Below, piece by piece: positions 7,070 through 12,539 of a stretch of 22,417 bases of DNA (its first letter is position 1; every line of letters starts with the position of its first letter). The translations under genes and the position numbers were made by a program. Origin of the DNA: a virus; the IMG/VR virus record IMGVR_UViG_3300015241_000132, positions 1 through 22,417 of that record. One strand, written 5' to 3'. Below the pieces are notes generated by a model that saw nothing but the letters and a program-made list of their open reading frames with translations, did not search any database and was not told the DNA's origin.

Positions 7070-7374
7070 AGGACTACCTTCAATCCGAGAACGCCCGGAA
7101 TAAGCAGCACGCCGAGCTGTATGAGAAACTGATAAAAAAGGCGTTCGGGGATTGTCAAGTGATGATCGGTCACCACCTGTCGTTCGAGATGGGTGGTGAC
7201 CTAAACACTGAGAATGAAATCCCCTCGGCGGACACGCTCATGTTTTGTCACAACGCGATGGGGAAGGTCTTCGGTGACAACGCCGTGATGGTGATGCGAA
7301 CGCTGGCGACCCTCCCTGCTGAAGAGCGCGATGACATGCTGGCGAAGCTCTATGACCGACACGTAAAGGAGTAA
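7066..7374 (+). CDS. Hypothetical phage protein (102 aa)
   Basis: GTG 7066 overlaps the preceding stop (GTGA), so translation is coupled. The protein has a charged helical N-terminus (KDYLQSENARNKQHAELYEK), a central GDCQVMIGHHLSFEMGGDL segment and a helical C-terminus (LPAEERDDMLAKLYDRHVKE). No family recognised. The next gene follows two bases after the stop. Confidence 0.7.
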   Translation: MKDYLQSENARNKQHAELYEKLIKKAFGDCQVMIGHHLSFEMGGDLNTENEIPSADTLMFCHNAMGKVFGDNAVMVMRTLATLPAEERDDMLAKLYDRHVKE

Positions 7375-7376
7375 CG

Positions 7377-7718
7377 ATGAGAGACGCAATCTTACAAGCC
7401 GCTTTCTTTCTCCAGGAGCATCCGGAAAAATTCAATTTCAGCAGCATCCTAGTCCCCTCTAGTACAAATCAAAGAGCCTGTGCTCTGGGATGGATTGGCT
7501 ACTTCTCAGGTGAACAGTGGAAGCACCGTCCAGTGAGCGAAGTAGCCCACCATCTCTTGGGGATCAATGACTGGGCCTTTTATTTCCGTCTGGACCGGAT
7601 TGTTAAATGGTTCGGCCTTTGGACATTCAGTGGCAGAGCCTGTTCACGTGCTCTGCGGAAGTACGCTGACAAATACTTCCCTGACCCCACGGGAATGAAA
7701 GAATACATGTACGTGTGA
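7377..7718 (+). CDS. Hypothetical phage protein (113 aa)
   Basis: ATG 7377 has AAGGAG five bases upstream, inside the end of the preceding gene. The sequence has an ACALGWIGYF segment, then LLGINDWAFYFRLDRIVKWF and LRKYADKYF. This pattern recurs in small phage proteins of unknown function. No catalytic motif is visible. A terminator hairpin follows at 7733-7762, marking the probable end of this rightward transcript. Confidence 0.7.
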   Translation: MRDAILQAAFFLQEHPEKFNFSSILVPSSTNQRACALGWIGYFSGEQWKHRPVSEVAHHLLGINDWAFYFRLDRIVKWFGLWTFSGRACSRALRKYADKYFPDPTGMKEYMYV

Positions 7719-7732
7719 TGGTGGAAAAAGTT

Positions 7733-7762
7733 GGGCCGAGATCGTTATCGGCCCTCTTTTTT
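7733..7762 (+). terminator. Rho-independent terminator
   Basis: GGGCCGA (7733-7739) pairs perfectly with TCGGCCC (7748-7754) around an eight-base loop, followed by TCTTTTTT. It lies between the stop at 7718 and the next start at 7775, so the following small gene would need readthrough or its own promoter. Confidence 0.85.
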
Positions 7763-7774
7763 GAAGGAGGTTGT

Positions 7775-7969
7775 ATGAGAATAGACCCAAATAGAGAATG
7801 GCATATGCCGGGAACGGGAATCTATACTCGGGCACGAGGTTCGGATGGTCAGTTCGGGTCATTCGACATCGTCAATCTGGATAAAGAATCCCTTATGGAA
7901 TGGATGAAGAGCAAAGAACCTGAGTTCCTAAGAAACTTGGTTGCGATGCTCCTTGATCATAAGGTATAG
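7775..7969 (+). CDS. Small hypothetical protein (64 aa)
   Basis: Starts at ATG 7775 behind a near-perfect AAGGAGG site (four-base spacing). A longer GTG start at 7715 would run through the terminator hairpin and is unlikely. Begins MRIDPNREWHMPGTGIYTRA and has a central SDGQFGSFDIVNLDKESLME. It ends in TAG. No family is recognised. Its ribosome site lies just after the terminator T-run, so expression may depend on terminator readthrough. Confidence 0.65.
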   Translation: MRIDPNREWHMPGTGIYTRARGSDGQFGSFDIVNLDKESLMEWMKSKEPEFLRNLVAMLLDHKV

Positions 7970-8098
7970 TGTCATATCGTCAGATTTAGAATATTATACA
8001 TGGGGGTGGAAGCCTCCTCGTCGCGACGTGCATGGTAAGCACTCCCGGGGGGTACTTGCCTAGGCAAGCATCGGCACAGCGACGTGGACATAACGAAA
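7970..8098. other. Non-coding stretch before the heptad array
   Basis: No credible gene on either strand. It contains the palindrome CGTCGCGACG, a 12-bp palindrome TTGCCTAGGCAA (8056-8067) and the first copy of the 15-bp direct repeat GGTACTTGCCTAGGC (8051-8065). A GC-rich stretch around 8000-8050 does not fold as a tRNA. Confidence 0.5.
8051..8065 (+). repeat. 15-bp direct repeat, copy 1 (left of the 8150-8437 gene)
   Basis: GGTACTTGCCTAGGC, identical to 8552-8566. Both copies are followed, after two differing bases, by GCAT. In this copy the repeat extends into the palindrome TTGCCTAGGCAA. The two copies bracket the small leftward gene and its promoter and hairpin. Confidence 0.7.
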
Positions 8099-8132
8099 CT
8101 AACACCTAACACCTTGCGGTGTTAGGTGTTAG
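8099..8132 (-). terminator. 15-bp perfect hairpin with GCAA tetraloop, probable terminator of the 8150-8437 gene
   Basis: Positions 8099-8113 and 8118-8132 are perfect reverse complements (two heptad units on each arm). The loop read leftward is GCAA, a GNRA-type tetraloop, followed by TTTCG. It lies just downstream of the stop of the leftward gene, so it probably ends or stabilises that transcript, although the T-run is short. Confidence 0.6.
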
Positions 8133-8152
8133 GTGTTAGGTGTTAGGTGTTA
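8118..8152 (+). repeat. Tandem heptad array (GGTGTTA)5
   Basis: Five exact, uninterrupted copies of GGTGTTA occupy 8118-8152. The last overlaps the TAA stop of the leftward gene. Two inverted copies (TAACACC) at 8100-8113 fold on the first two units. Such an array can change length by slippage or serve as a protein-binding iteron; which applies is not known. Confidence 0.9.
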
Positions 8153-8437
8153 CTTTAGCACCACTACACCAGTGCGCACAAAGTACCGCAGCCACCCGGT
8201 TGCCGGTTCGGCAACGCCACTTTTTGGCAGGCTGGGCGGCTTGGCTGTGCAGGCAGCCAAGTAGGCTTGCGCTGGCTGCCCAACGTGCGCCTGTGCCACC
8301 GCGTACCACGCTGCCCGCGCGCCCCGGTACTTAATGCCAGCCTTAACGCTGGCAATAATTTGGGGCTGTGCCTTGCCCGTTGCAGTTACATTAACCGGTG
8401 CCTGCACCACAGCACCCGGCTTTGTTACCTTAACCAT
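8150..8437 (-). CDS. KYRG/GW-domain small protein, paralogue 1 (95 aa)
   Basis: Starts at ATG 8437 with AGGTGG just upstream. The N-terminus is a flexible Val/Pro/Lys stretch (MVKVTKPGAVVQAPVNVTAT). The conserved domain follows: VKAGIKYRGARAAWYAVAQA, then AKPPSLPKSG and TGWLRYFVRTGV. The same domain occurs at 9863-10141 and 21082-21498. The function is unknown; the protein is small, basic and rich in Ala and Val. The gene is GC-rich, with several internal GCC/GGC hairpins, unlike the AT-rich flank. It has its own promoter (8481-8508), a terminal hairpin and flanking 15-bp direct repeats, so it looks like a self-contained cassette. Confidence 0.8.
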   Translation of the reverse strand: MVKVTKPGAVVQAPVNVTATGKAQPQIIASVKAGIKYRGARAAWYAVAQAHVGQPAQAYLAACTAKPPSLPKSGVAEPATGWLRYFVRTGVVVLK

Positions 8438-8471
8438 ATACCACCTGTTACATGTTGCTTGGCGGTTACCA

Positions 8472-8483
8472 AGTGCATGCACT
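8472..8483. promoter_or_regulatory. Operator-like palindrome at the promoter of paralogue 1
   Basis: AGTGCATGCACT is a perfect 12-bp palindrome that overlaps the edge of the -10 box and the expected transcription start of the leftward promoter. That position suits a repressor dimer. No cognate protein is identified. Confidence 0.4.
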
Positions 8484-8508
8484 ATAGCACACTAGCACCA
8501 TGTTGCAA
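8481..8508 (-). promoter_or_regulatory. Sigma70-type extended -10 promoter for the 8150-8437 gene
   Basis: Read leftward: -35 TTGCAA (8508-8503), a 16-bp spacer, and -10 TATAGT (8486-8481) preceded by TGC, giving an extended -10. The start codon lies about 45 bases downstream. The hairpin CTTGG...CCAAG (8458-8473) falls in the leader. Confidence 0.6.
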
Positions 8509-8551
8509 GGTTTATTTTTGGGGACGATTATGTTAAATGCATGGGCACCAT

Positions 8552-8566
8552 GGTACTTGCCTAGGC
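8552..8566 (+). repeat. 15-bp direct repeat, copy 2 (right of the 8150-8437 gene)
   Basis: GGTACTTGCCTAGGC, identical to 8051-8065, with the flanking GCAT conserved after two bases. It lies just beyond the promoter of the leftward gene, so the pair brackets about 500 bp. Confidence 0.7.
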
Positions 8567-9021
8567 TGGCATTGTACCATGCTCGTCTTCTCTCCTCTCT
8601 CTGCTCGTCATCGCGATGACAAATGAGTTAAGATCTTGATTCTTGAGCGGAATCTTGAGTCTAGATTCATGAATTCTTGAGTCGGAGGTTGGACTCGTGA
8701 GTCCCCACCCCAGCGTGGAGGAAGGGTGGGAATCGTCACTGGGAAGGGTCAAGGGGTCGATTACAGACTTTGTAACGCTATGTAACGCTCACTTTGTTAC
8801 CCCACTATAAAATACATACTTCATATCTATTCCTATATGCATGTATGTATTCTAAGTGTTACAGTGTTACAGATTCCATAACCCCCTGTTTATATTAGTC
8901 GTAACACTGTAACACTTCCTTTCCATCTCAGTGTTACATTGGTTACAGACTCTCCTATCCCCTAGCTCCTCCAACATTGGCATGGTAATATAACACTGGT
9001 GGTACAACATAGGAATCTAAC
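8567..9021. other. Repeat-rich non-coding control or origin-like region
   Basis: About 455 bases without a credible gene. It holds a 14-bp palindrome GTCATCGCGATGAC (8607-8620); four TCTTGA boxes in 47 bp (8634, 8641, 8653, 8675); inverted GGACTC-GT-GAGTCC (8691-8704); CCCACCC/GGGTGGG arms (8704-8730); two TGTAACGC boxes ten bases apart (8771, 8781); three TTACAGA[CT]T boxes (8761, 8867, 8943); and AGTGTTAC/GTAACACT units. A/T-rich stretches lie between (around 8805-8855 and 8880-8900). Iteron-like repeats plus AT-rich DNA suggest a replication origin or a dense operator region. Confidence 0.5.
8855..8916. repeat. Perfect 16-bp inverted repeat made of doubled octamers
   Basis: AGTGTTACAGTGTTAC (8855-8870) is the exact reverse complement of GTAACACTGTAACACT (8901-8916). 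Each arm is two tandem copies of an octamer. A fifth copy, AGTGTTAC, sits at 8930-8937. The 30-base centre is AT-leaning. Confidence 0.85.
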
Positions 9022-9267
9022 ATGCGGACTCTTAAAATAGGTGATTCTATACAAGTGCAGGCCAGTGAAATCCTGGGCACACCTGCCGTGGCCGCAGGCA
9101 TTGTTGAAATCCTGTACCCCCCAGGACATCACTACTACAAGGATGGTCTGTACCTAGTGGTGTGTGCTGATGATCCAGTCGGCCAGCAGCCCGGTACCAC
9201 AGTGGATTCGCAAGGGCGTGTCTTCTGTGGCCCACCCCTCCATGGCTATTTGGTGATGTTCCCATAA
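9022..9267 (+). CDS. Small hypothetical protein (81 aa)
   Basis: Starts at ATG 9022 with AGGA eight bases upstream. It begins MRTLKIGDSIQVQASEILGT and reads like a small beta-barrel (GIVEILYPPGHHYYKDGLYL, then GRVFCGPPLHGYLVMFP). No family is recognised. It is the first gene of a three-gene rightward unit directly downstream of the repeat-rich region, so its expression is probably governed from there. Confidence 0.65.
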   Translation: MRTLKIGDSIQVQASEILGTPAVAAGIVEILYPPGHHYYKDGLYLVVCADDPVGQQPGTTVDSQGRVFCGPPLHGYLVMFP

Positions 9268-9281
9268 CAAGGCGCCATAAC

Positions 9282-9467
9282 ATGAAAATCAAGGTAACAT
9301 TTAAGGATCCTGACTTCCACGTGCAAACCGATTTTGCACACCACCCCGCGAGTGATCTGGGTGGGCTAATAGATCAATTCGTTAAGTGGGGCGAATACCT
9401 AACAATAGAAATAGACGTTACGAGCCGCACCGCGCGCGTGGTGCCCACACAGGAAATCACAACATGA
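9282..9467 (+). CDS. Small hypothetical protein (61 aa)
   Basis: Starts at ATG 9282, 14 bases after the preceding stop, with AAGG upstream. The sequence MKIKVTFKDPDFHVQTDFAH and the later VKWGEYLTIEIDVTSRTARV predict a beta-strand-rich small protein. No family is recognised. Its stop overlaps the next start (ATGA). Confidence 0.65.
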   Translation: MKIKVTFKDPDFHVQTDFAHHPASDLGGLIDQFVKWGEYLTIEIDVTSRTARVVPTQEITT

Positions 9468-9817
9468 ACACGCAGCCAGAACACCCTGCTGTGAAGGCCC
9501 ATTGGGATTTCGTGGGTAAGCTGGATTTAGAGTATAACGATTCCAACGTGCCAAATCACGAACAGCTTATACCGTACCTCAGCCAGCTACCACGCGATGC
9601 GACGTACAAGCTGGTAGATACCGAAGCGGAAAACGTGCCGTTGGATTACGGTGATAATCTGGAGCGCATTGGTCTTGATATCATGTGGCACGATAATCAC
9701 GGAAATTACGGTGGTTGCCAGATGATCGTAGCCCCCGGTGGTCGGGTAGGACTTATGATCTATGTAAACGGCTGTCCACTCGCCAGTGCGCCCACCTACT
9801 ACGTCATGCAAGAGTAA
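9464..9817 (+). CDS. Hypothetical phage protein (117 aa)
   Basis: ATG 9464 overlaps the preceding stop by four bases (ATGA), so translation is coupled. The protein starts MNTQPEHPAVKAHWDFVGKL. Its C-terminal half is rich in Gly, Asn and Tyr (DIMWHDNHGNYGGCQMIVAP, then GLMIYVNGCPLASAPTYYVM), predicted beta. No family is recognised. It ends at a bidirectional terminator that separates it from the convergent leftward cluster. Confidence 0.65.
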   Translation: MNTQPEHPAVKAHWDFVGKLDLEYNDSNVPNHEQLIPYLSQLPRDATYKLVDTEAENVPLDYGDNLERIGLDIMWHDNHGNYGGCQMIVAPGGRVGLMIYVNGCPLASAPTYYVMQE

Positions 9818-9824
9818 CGCAGTT

Positions 9825-9858
9825 AAAAAGAAGGGCTAATTACTCAGCCCTCCTTTTT
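9825..9858. terminator. Bidirectional rho-independent terminator between convergent genes
   Basis: AAAAAG (9825-9830) and CTTTTT (9853-9858) flank AGGGCT (9832-9837) and AGCCCT (9846-9851), which pair around an eight-base loop. T-runs follow the stem on both strands, so it can end the rightward unit (to 9817) and the leftward unit (to 9863). Confidence 0.9.
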
Positions 9859-9862
9859 GGCT

Positions 9863-10141
9863 TTACGCCTCGCTTGCCACGCCGGTTCGTTCAAAGAACC
9901 TCAGCCAGCCCGCAGGCTTTTCAGCCTTCCCACTCTTGGGTAGGCTAGGAGGTTTCTTGGCGGTGGCCTCAAGGAATGAGTCCACGCTCTTTCCATCGTG
10001 CTGCTGCAGAACAGCATACCACGCCTCCCGAGCACCACGGTATTTCATACCGGCCTTGACTTTGAGGAGTTTCACCTTCTCCGGTCCAGCTTCTTTCGCC
10101 ACCGTTTTGACTCCCTTACCACGTTTCACTTCGGCTTTCAT
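9863..10141 (-). CDS. KYRG/GW-domain small protein, paralogue 2 (92 aa)
   Basis: ATG 10141 is preceded by AAGGGG with five-base spacing. The frame is open upstream to TTG 10255, which would add 38 residues (INHVWHLDKVHGKVVISSNV...), so a longer form cannot be excluded. A basic, flexible N-terminus (MKAEVKRGKGVKTVAKEAGP) leads into the conserved domain: VKAGMKYRGAREAWYAVLQQ, AKKPPSLPKSG, AGWLRFFERTGV. It is very similar to the 8150-8437 protein and more distantly to 21082-21498. The function is unknown. The gene closes the leftward cluster and runs into the bidirectional terminator. A perfect TTGACA at 10233-10228 (leftward) hints at its own promoter, but its -10 is poor. Confidence 0.75.
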   Translation of the reverse strand: MKAEVKRGKGVKTVAKEAGPEKVKLLKVKAGMKYRGAREAWYAVLQQHDGKSVDSFLEATAKKPPSLPKSGKAEKPAGWLRFFERTGVASEA

Positions 10142-10247
10142 ATAAGCCCCTTCGGTTTTACAGGCTCTGATGAGAGCCTCTGATTTCGCAGCAACATTAC
10201 TGCTTATGACTACCTTACCATGGACTTTGTCAAGATGCCACACATGA

Positions 10248-10430
10248 TTAATCAAGATTGTAATTGTCTAATAACTGCTTTAGAGCCAAGACAATCGCAA
10301 TAGGGCAATCCTTTCCCGCGCACCAAGAGCGAAATTCACGCTCTCCTACCTCCAATGCACGCGAGGCCTGACGCTGACTCCATTTCAGCTGAGCCAGTAA
10401 TTCACGGAGTTCATTAGCTCGATTTGTCAC
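10248..10430 (-). CDS. Small helix-turn-helix protein (60 aa)
   Basis: From GTG 10430 the protein is essentially one Cro/CI-like HTH domain: NELRELLAQLKWSQRQASRA, then LEVGEREFRSWCAGKDCP. SQRQASRALEVGEREFRSW gives the helix-turn-helix (residues about 19-37). The frame is open further upstream to ATG 10550, but that would overlap the preceding gene by 65 bases. The GTG instead overlaps the stop of a 20-codon coupled ORF (GTGA), in line with neighbouring junctions. It probably binds DNA and is a candidate regulator of one of the palindromic operators in this window. Confidence 0.65.
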   Translation of the reverse strand: MTNRANELRELLAQLKWSQRQASRALEVGEREFRSWCAGKDCPIAIVLALKQLLDNYNLD

Positions 10431-10489
10431 GGGCGAAACTGTGGGTAACGACGGAAGAATTCCCAAAAGTCTGAAAGCTGTAGCTTCAT
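10427..10489 (-). CDS. Possible 20-residue translationally coupled peptide
   Basis: ATG 10489 overlaps the upstream stop as ATGA and its own TGA overlaps the GTG of the HTH gene (GTGA). An AAGGTGG site is placed suitably upstream. It encodes MKLQLSDFWEFFRRYPQFRP. Double coupling matches every other junction in this cluster, so it may be a real micro-gene or simply carry ribosomes to the HTH start. Too short to judge by composition. Confidence 0.4.
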   Translation of the reverse strand: MKLQLSDFWEFFRRYPQFRP

Positions 10490-10677
10490 CTTTCCACCTT
10501 GTCACATTCGCGCTGGGCTTCTTCCACCACAGGCTGAAGAGTATGCGCATATTCAGTCGTCACCGTGAGGACAGTCATGCGCTTCCCCTTAGTTACTTCG
10601 TATTCAAACCCAGCTTTATCCAAGTGACGCTTGAATATCTCAAGCTTCCACGGATCAATCACCACCCCGGCTTTCAT
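10486..10677 (-). CDS. Small conserved phage protein (63 aa)
   Basis: ATG 10677 overlaps the preceding stop (ATGA). The sequence MKAGVVIDPWKLEIFKRHLD, then AGFEYEVTKGKRMTVLTVTT, is of a type seen in many phages as a small protein of unknown function: a beta-alpha-beta unit followed by a helix (QPVVEEAQRECDK). No catalytic residues are visible. Confidence 0.7.
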   Translation of the reverse strand: MKAGVVIDPWKLEIFKRHLDKAGFEYEVTKGKRMTVLTVTTEYAHTLQPVVEEAQRECDKVER

Positions 10678-10859
10678 TCCTCCCCCAGCAGCCTTGGGAG
10701 GTCATAATTCAGCCAGCCCTCGATCTCGTCTTGAATGTGCTGGGCAAGAGGTTGAACAATCTCGTCTGGTGGTTCTCTCTTGGCAAAATGATCGTCGTCA
10801 CTGATGAACGACTTGGCGAGATCAAAACACTTTGAATCGTAGCTGTATGGCTTAGTCAT
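10674..10859 (-). CDS. Small hypothetical protein (61 aa)
   Basis: ATG 10859 overlaps the preceding stop (ATGA), and its own TGA overlaps the next ATG. Sequence begins MTKPYSYDSKCFDLAKSFIS. It is acidic and helical at the C-terminus (LAQHIQDEIEGWLNYDLPRL). This pattern is common in small phage proteins of unknown function. Confidence 0.7.
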   Translation of the reverse strand: MTKPYSYDSKCFDLAKSFISDDDHFAKREPPDEIVQPLAQHIQDEIEGWLNYDLPRLLGEE

Positions 10860-11089
10860 GTGCCTTGTGCCTCCTCTATTGAAGCTCCTGCGTCGTTGAG
10901 GGACTGCATCGCGTTGTCCATCGCCTGCACAGCCGCCTCAGCATTCTGCCCTTGCTCGCTCTGCTGTAGGCCCTCGGATAGATTATCAAAGGCCTCTTGT
11001 TCTTCCTCCTTCACAGCGTCTAAGTCTGCGCTGGCTGCTTCGATCTTAGATAAGATTTCAGACAGCTTCTTTCGTCGTGCTGCATTCAT
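10856..11089 (-). CDS. Coiled-coil acidic phage protein (77 aa)
   Basis: ATG 11089 overlaps the preceding stop (ATGA). The sequence MNAARRKKLSEILSKIEAAS, then LDAVKEEEQEAFDNLSEGLQ and AMDNAMQSLNDAGASIEEAQ, predicts two long helices, probably a dimeric coiled coil. Similar small proteins (basic first ten residues, then an EEEQEAFDN-like turn) are frequent in phages. The function is unknown. Confidence 0.75.
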   Translation of the reverse strand: MNAARRKKLSEILSKIEAASADLDAVKEEEQEAFDNLSEGLQQSEQGQNAEAAVQAMDNAMQSLNDAGASIEEAQGT

Positions 11090-11253
11090 ATCATCTCCTC
11101 CTTTACCTTAATCATGATGTGCCCATCGTCGATATGCACATCGTCGATGACGTACAAGAAAGACTCCAGCCCTTGCACGAGTTTAACTAAGATTTGATCT
11201 GAAGCTTTGGGGTTGAGGTTTTGTAAGGCCAAGATCAATTGGTTCTTAGTCAT
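11086..11253 (-). CDS. Small hypothetical protein (55 aa)
   Basis: ATG 11253 (MTKNQLILALQNLNPKASDQ) overlaps the stop of the preceding 49-codon gene by eight bases (ATGACTAA), with GAGAG about nine bases upstream. ATG 11277 in the same frame is less likely. The C-terminal half is beta-like and acidic (VIDDVHIDDGHIMIKVKEEM). No family is recognised. Confidence 0.65.
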   Translation of the reverse strand: MTKNQLILALQNLNPKASDQILVKLVQGLESFLYVIDDVHIDDGHIMIKVKEEMI

Positions 11254-11395
11254 TAAATTTCTCTCGCGGTTGAGCATCTAACCACTCTTGGAATTCATCA
11301 ATCCAGTTTGTAAATTCTTCGTGATCAAATTCCTGTTCTTTTACGAATTCGTCCACTAAAGCGTGGAGTTTTAGAGCTGCCTGTTGCTGAGTCAT
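11246..11395 (-). CDS. Small acidic hypothetical protein (49 aa)
   Basis: ATG 11395 overlaps the upstream stop as ATGA, with AAGGAAAA a few bases upstream. It encodes MTQQQAALKLHALVDEFVKE, then QEFDHEEFTNWIDEFQEWLD, ending REKFND: an amphipathic acidic helix pair. It fills what would otherwise be a gap between neighbours and keeps the overlap pattern on both sides, which supports it as real. Confidence 0.65.
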   Translation of the reverse strand: MTQQQAALKLHALVDEFVKEQEFDHEEFTNWIDEFQEWLDAQPREKFND

Positions 11396-11628
11396 TTGAT
11401 TTTCCTTAGTAAGTCCCTCAATTCTTCCAAATCAGGCCGTGGTTCGCTGGTGTACCCGATTATCACCTTCCCATTCCGGTACACCTTTTGTCGGAAAAAT
11501 CCCTTCTTGCGCAGTTCCTCAGCAATCACGCGCGTAGCGCCCGCGTGGCGAGGTGACACATTGAGCTTGTGATGCGCAATGTATTCTGTCATGGTAAAGG
11601 GTTCGGCCAGTGGGGGTTTCGCGCTCAT
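11392..11628 (-). CDS. Small winged-helix-like hypothetical protein (78 aa)
   Basis: ATG 11628 overlaps the stop of the upstream membrane peptide (ATGA). The sequence FTMTEYIAHHKLNVSPRHAG, then ATRVIAEELRKKGFFRQKVY and RNGKVIIGYTSE, reads as helix-helix-helix followed by a beta hairpin, so a winged-helix DNA-binding fold is plausible (inference). It ends with a charged helix (DLEELRDLLRKIK). No family is named. Confidence 0.65.
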   Translation of the reverse strand: MSAKPPLAEPFTMTEYIAHHKLNVSPRHAGATRVIAEELRKKGFFRQKVYRNGKVIIGYTSEPRPDLEELRDLLRKIK

Positions 11629-11744
11629 ATGTGATGTCTCGCTAGTATTTCTAGCACCTTAATGAAGACCCAAATGCTCACGCATCCCCAGAAAACTTCG
11701 CCAAACCAGCTAAGATTCTTATCGTCTCGATCGTAATTACTCAT
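11625..11744 (-). CDS. Small single-helix membrane protein (39 aa)
   Basis: ATG 11744 overlaps the preceding stop (ATGA) and its TGA overlaps the next start (ATGA). It encodes MSNYDRDDKNLSWFGEVFWG followed by CVSIWVFIKVLEILARHHI. Residues about 13-34 are hydrophobic and could span the membrane once, with a charged N-terminal face. Coupling on both sides supports it. The role is unknown. Confidence 0.6.
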   Translation of the reverse strand: MSNYDRDDKNLSWFGEVFWGCVSIWVFIKVLEILARHHI

Positions 11745-11899
11745 GTGTGCAGTTCCTGTAGTCTTTCAAATAGTTCCAAGACCCCATTGCATTTCTGCAA
11801 TATGTCTAGGTCTTGGTGGGTCATGTTTGGTTCCTCGTCTACATACTCTTCAAACTCACCCAGCAGGCTGAAGAGAAGCTGCTTGGCTGCTTCATTCAT
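11741..11899 (-). CDS. Small acidic hypothetical protein (52 aa)
   Basis: ATG 11899 overlaps the upstream stop (ATGA); an upstream in-frame start at 11923 would overlap more. The sequence MNEAAKQLLFSLLGEFEEYV, then HQDLDILQKCNGVLELFERL, predicts two amphipathic helices. No family recognised. Confidence 0.65.
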   Translation of the reverse strand: MNEAAKQLLFSLLGEFEEYVDEEPNMTHQDLDILQKCNGVLELFERLQELHT

Positions 11900-12159
11900 T
11901 TTCTTAACTCCCATTCTCGCCACGCTTGTTCGTGTGCTTGTTTTTCTATGGCGTAATCTAACTGGGCACTAGTCAGGCCGAATCGACCTGCCACAGCCTC
12001 CAGTAGTTTTTCACGTATTTCTTGGTGTATTTCACAACTAGCCGCGTCGCTCCATTCTCCACCATCAAATTGATGGTCTGCCGCAGCTCCTATGTCAAGG
12101 TCAGTTGCTATGGGTTCCCATATACGGTGGAAAGCCCGAACAGCCTGCATGGTATTCAT
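11896..12159 (-). CDS. Hypothetical phage protein (87 aa)
   Basis: ATG 12159 overlaps the preceding stop (ATGA). Sequence MNTMQAVRAFHRIWEPIATD has a polar middle (HQFDGGEWSDAASCEIHQEI) and a helical C-terminus (GRFGLTSAQLDYAIEKQAHE). No family or catalytic motif is recognised. Confidence 0.7.
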   Translation of the reverse strand: MNTMQAVRAFHRIWEPIATDLDIGAAADHQFDGGEWSDAASCEIHQEIREKLLEAVAGRFGLTSAQLDYAIEKQAHEQAWREWELRK

Positions 12160-12359
12160 ATTAGATTGTCCTGTTTCAGCAGGTCGTAAATCGCAGCCTG
12201 CGCATCAATGGCGTAAGTTGAACAGCCTAACTCACCAAGACGGTCAGTAGTAAGCGTTTCTTCAATTTGCCTCGCCATAGTTTGTAGTTCTTCTCCTACA
12301 ATTCGCAGCGTTTTAGCGAATAGCATATCCTTCTGCATTTGGTCTGTTAGCCTTACCAT
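12156..12359 (-). CDS. Small hypothetical protein (67 aa)
   Basis: ATG 12359 is preceded by GGAGG and a G-rich stretch. A GTG three codons upstream is less well placed. Sequence MVRLTDQMQKDMLFAKTLRI and the later QIEETLTTDRLGELGCSTYA are mainly helical. No family is recognised. About 70 bases without coding separate it from the upstream micro-ORF, the only real gap inside this cluster. Confidence 0.65.
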   Translation of the reverse strand: MVRLTDQMQKDMLFAKTLRIVGEELQTMARQIEETLTTDRLGELGCSTYAIDAQAAIYDLLKQDNLI

Positions 12360-12431
12360 CTTTCCCACCCTCCAGCAGCCCCATGCTGCCCATGTACCCT
12401 ATGGTACCACGGAACGCCGCACGAGGGCCCC

Positions 12432-12539
12432 TTATACGTCGTATAGCCACCGAACCAGCACATGCCACGCCAGCGCGCGCACCCGTGGATTTTGGATTAA
12501 CAGCACGCGGGACATTTTGAAGCCTGTGTTCGTTTTCAT
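12432..12539 (-). CDS. Possible 35-residue peptide
   Basis: ATG 12539 overlaps the stop of the SWIM-like gene (ATGA). It encodes MKTNTGFKMSRVLLIQNPRV then RALAWHVLVRWLYDV, basic and amphipathic. The coupling fits the cluster pattern. A competing longer frame (12313-12555) would overlap the next gene and lacks these junctions. Real but modestly supported. Confidence 0.45.
   Translation of the reverse strand: MKTNTGFKMSRVLLIQNPRVRALAWHVLVRWLYDV

Noticed and set aside
7995-8050. GC-rich stretch with tRNA-like look
   Set aside because: The possible acceptor arms are only about 47 bases apart, and no anticodon or T-arm pattern fits.
8099-8152. Heptad repeats as a CRISPR array
   Set aside because: The repeats are 7 bp with no spacers. 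The Cas4-like nuclease elsewhere has no cas neighbours.
8561-8752. Leftward 63-codon frame in the repeat-rich region
   Set aside because: No ribosome site, biased composition, and it covers palindromes and repeat boxes. It is most likely chance.
10431-10550. N-terminal extension of the small HTH protein to ATG 10550
   Set aside because: It would overlap the preceding gene by 65 bases and lacks a ribosome site. The GTGA-coupled start at 10430 fits the cluster pattern.
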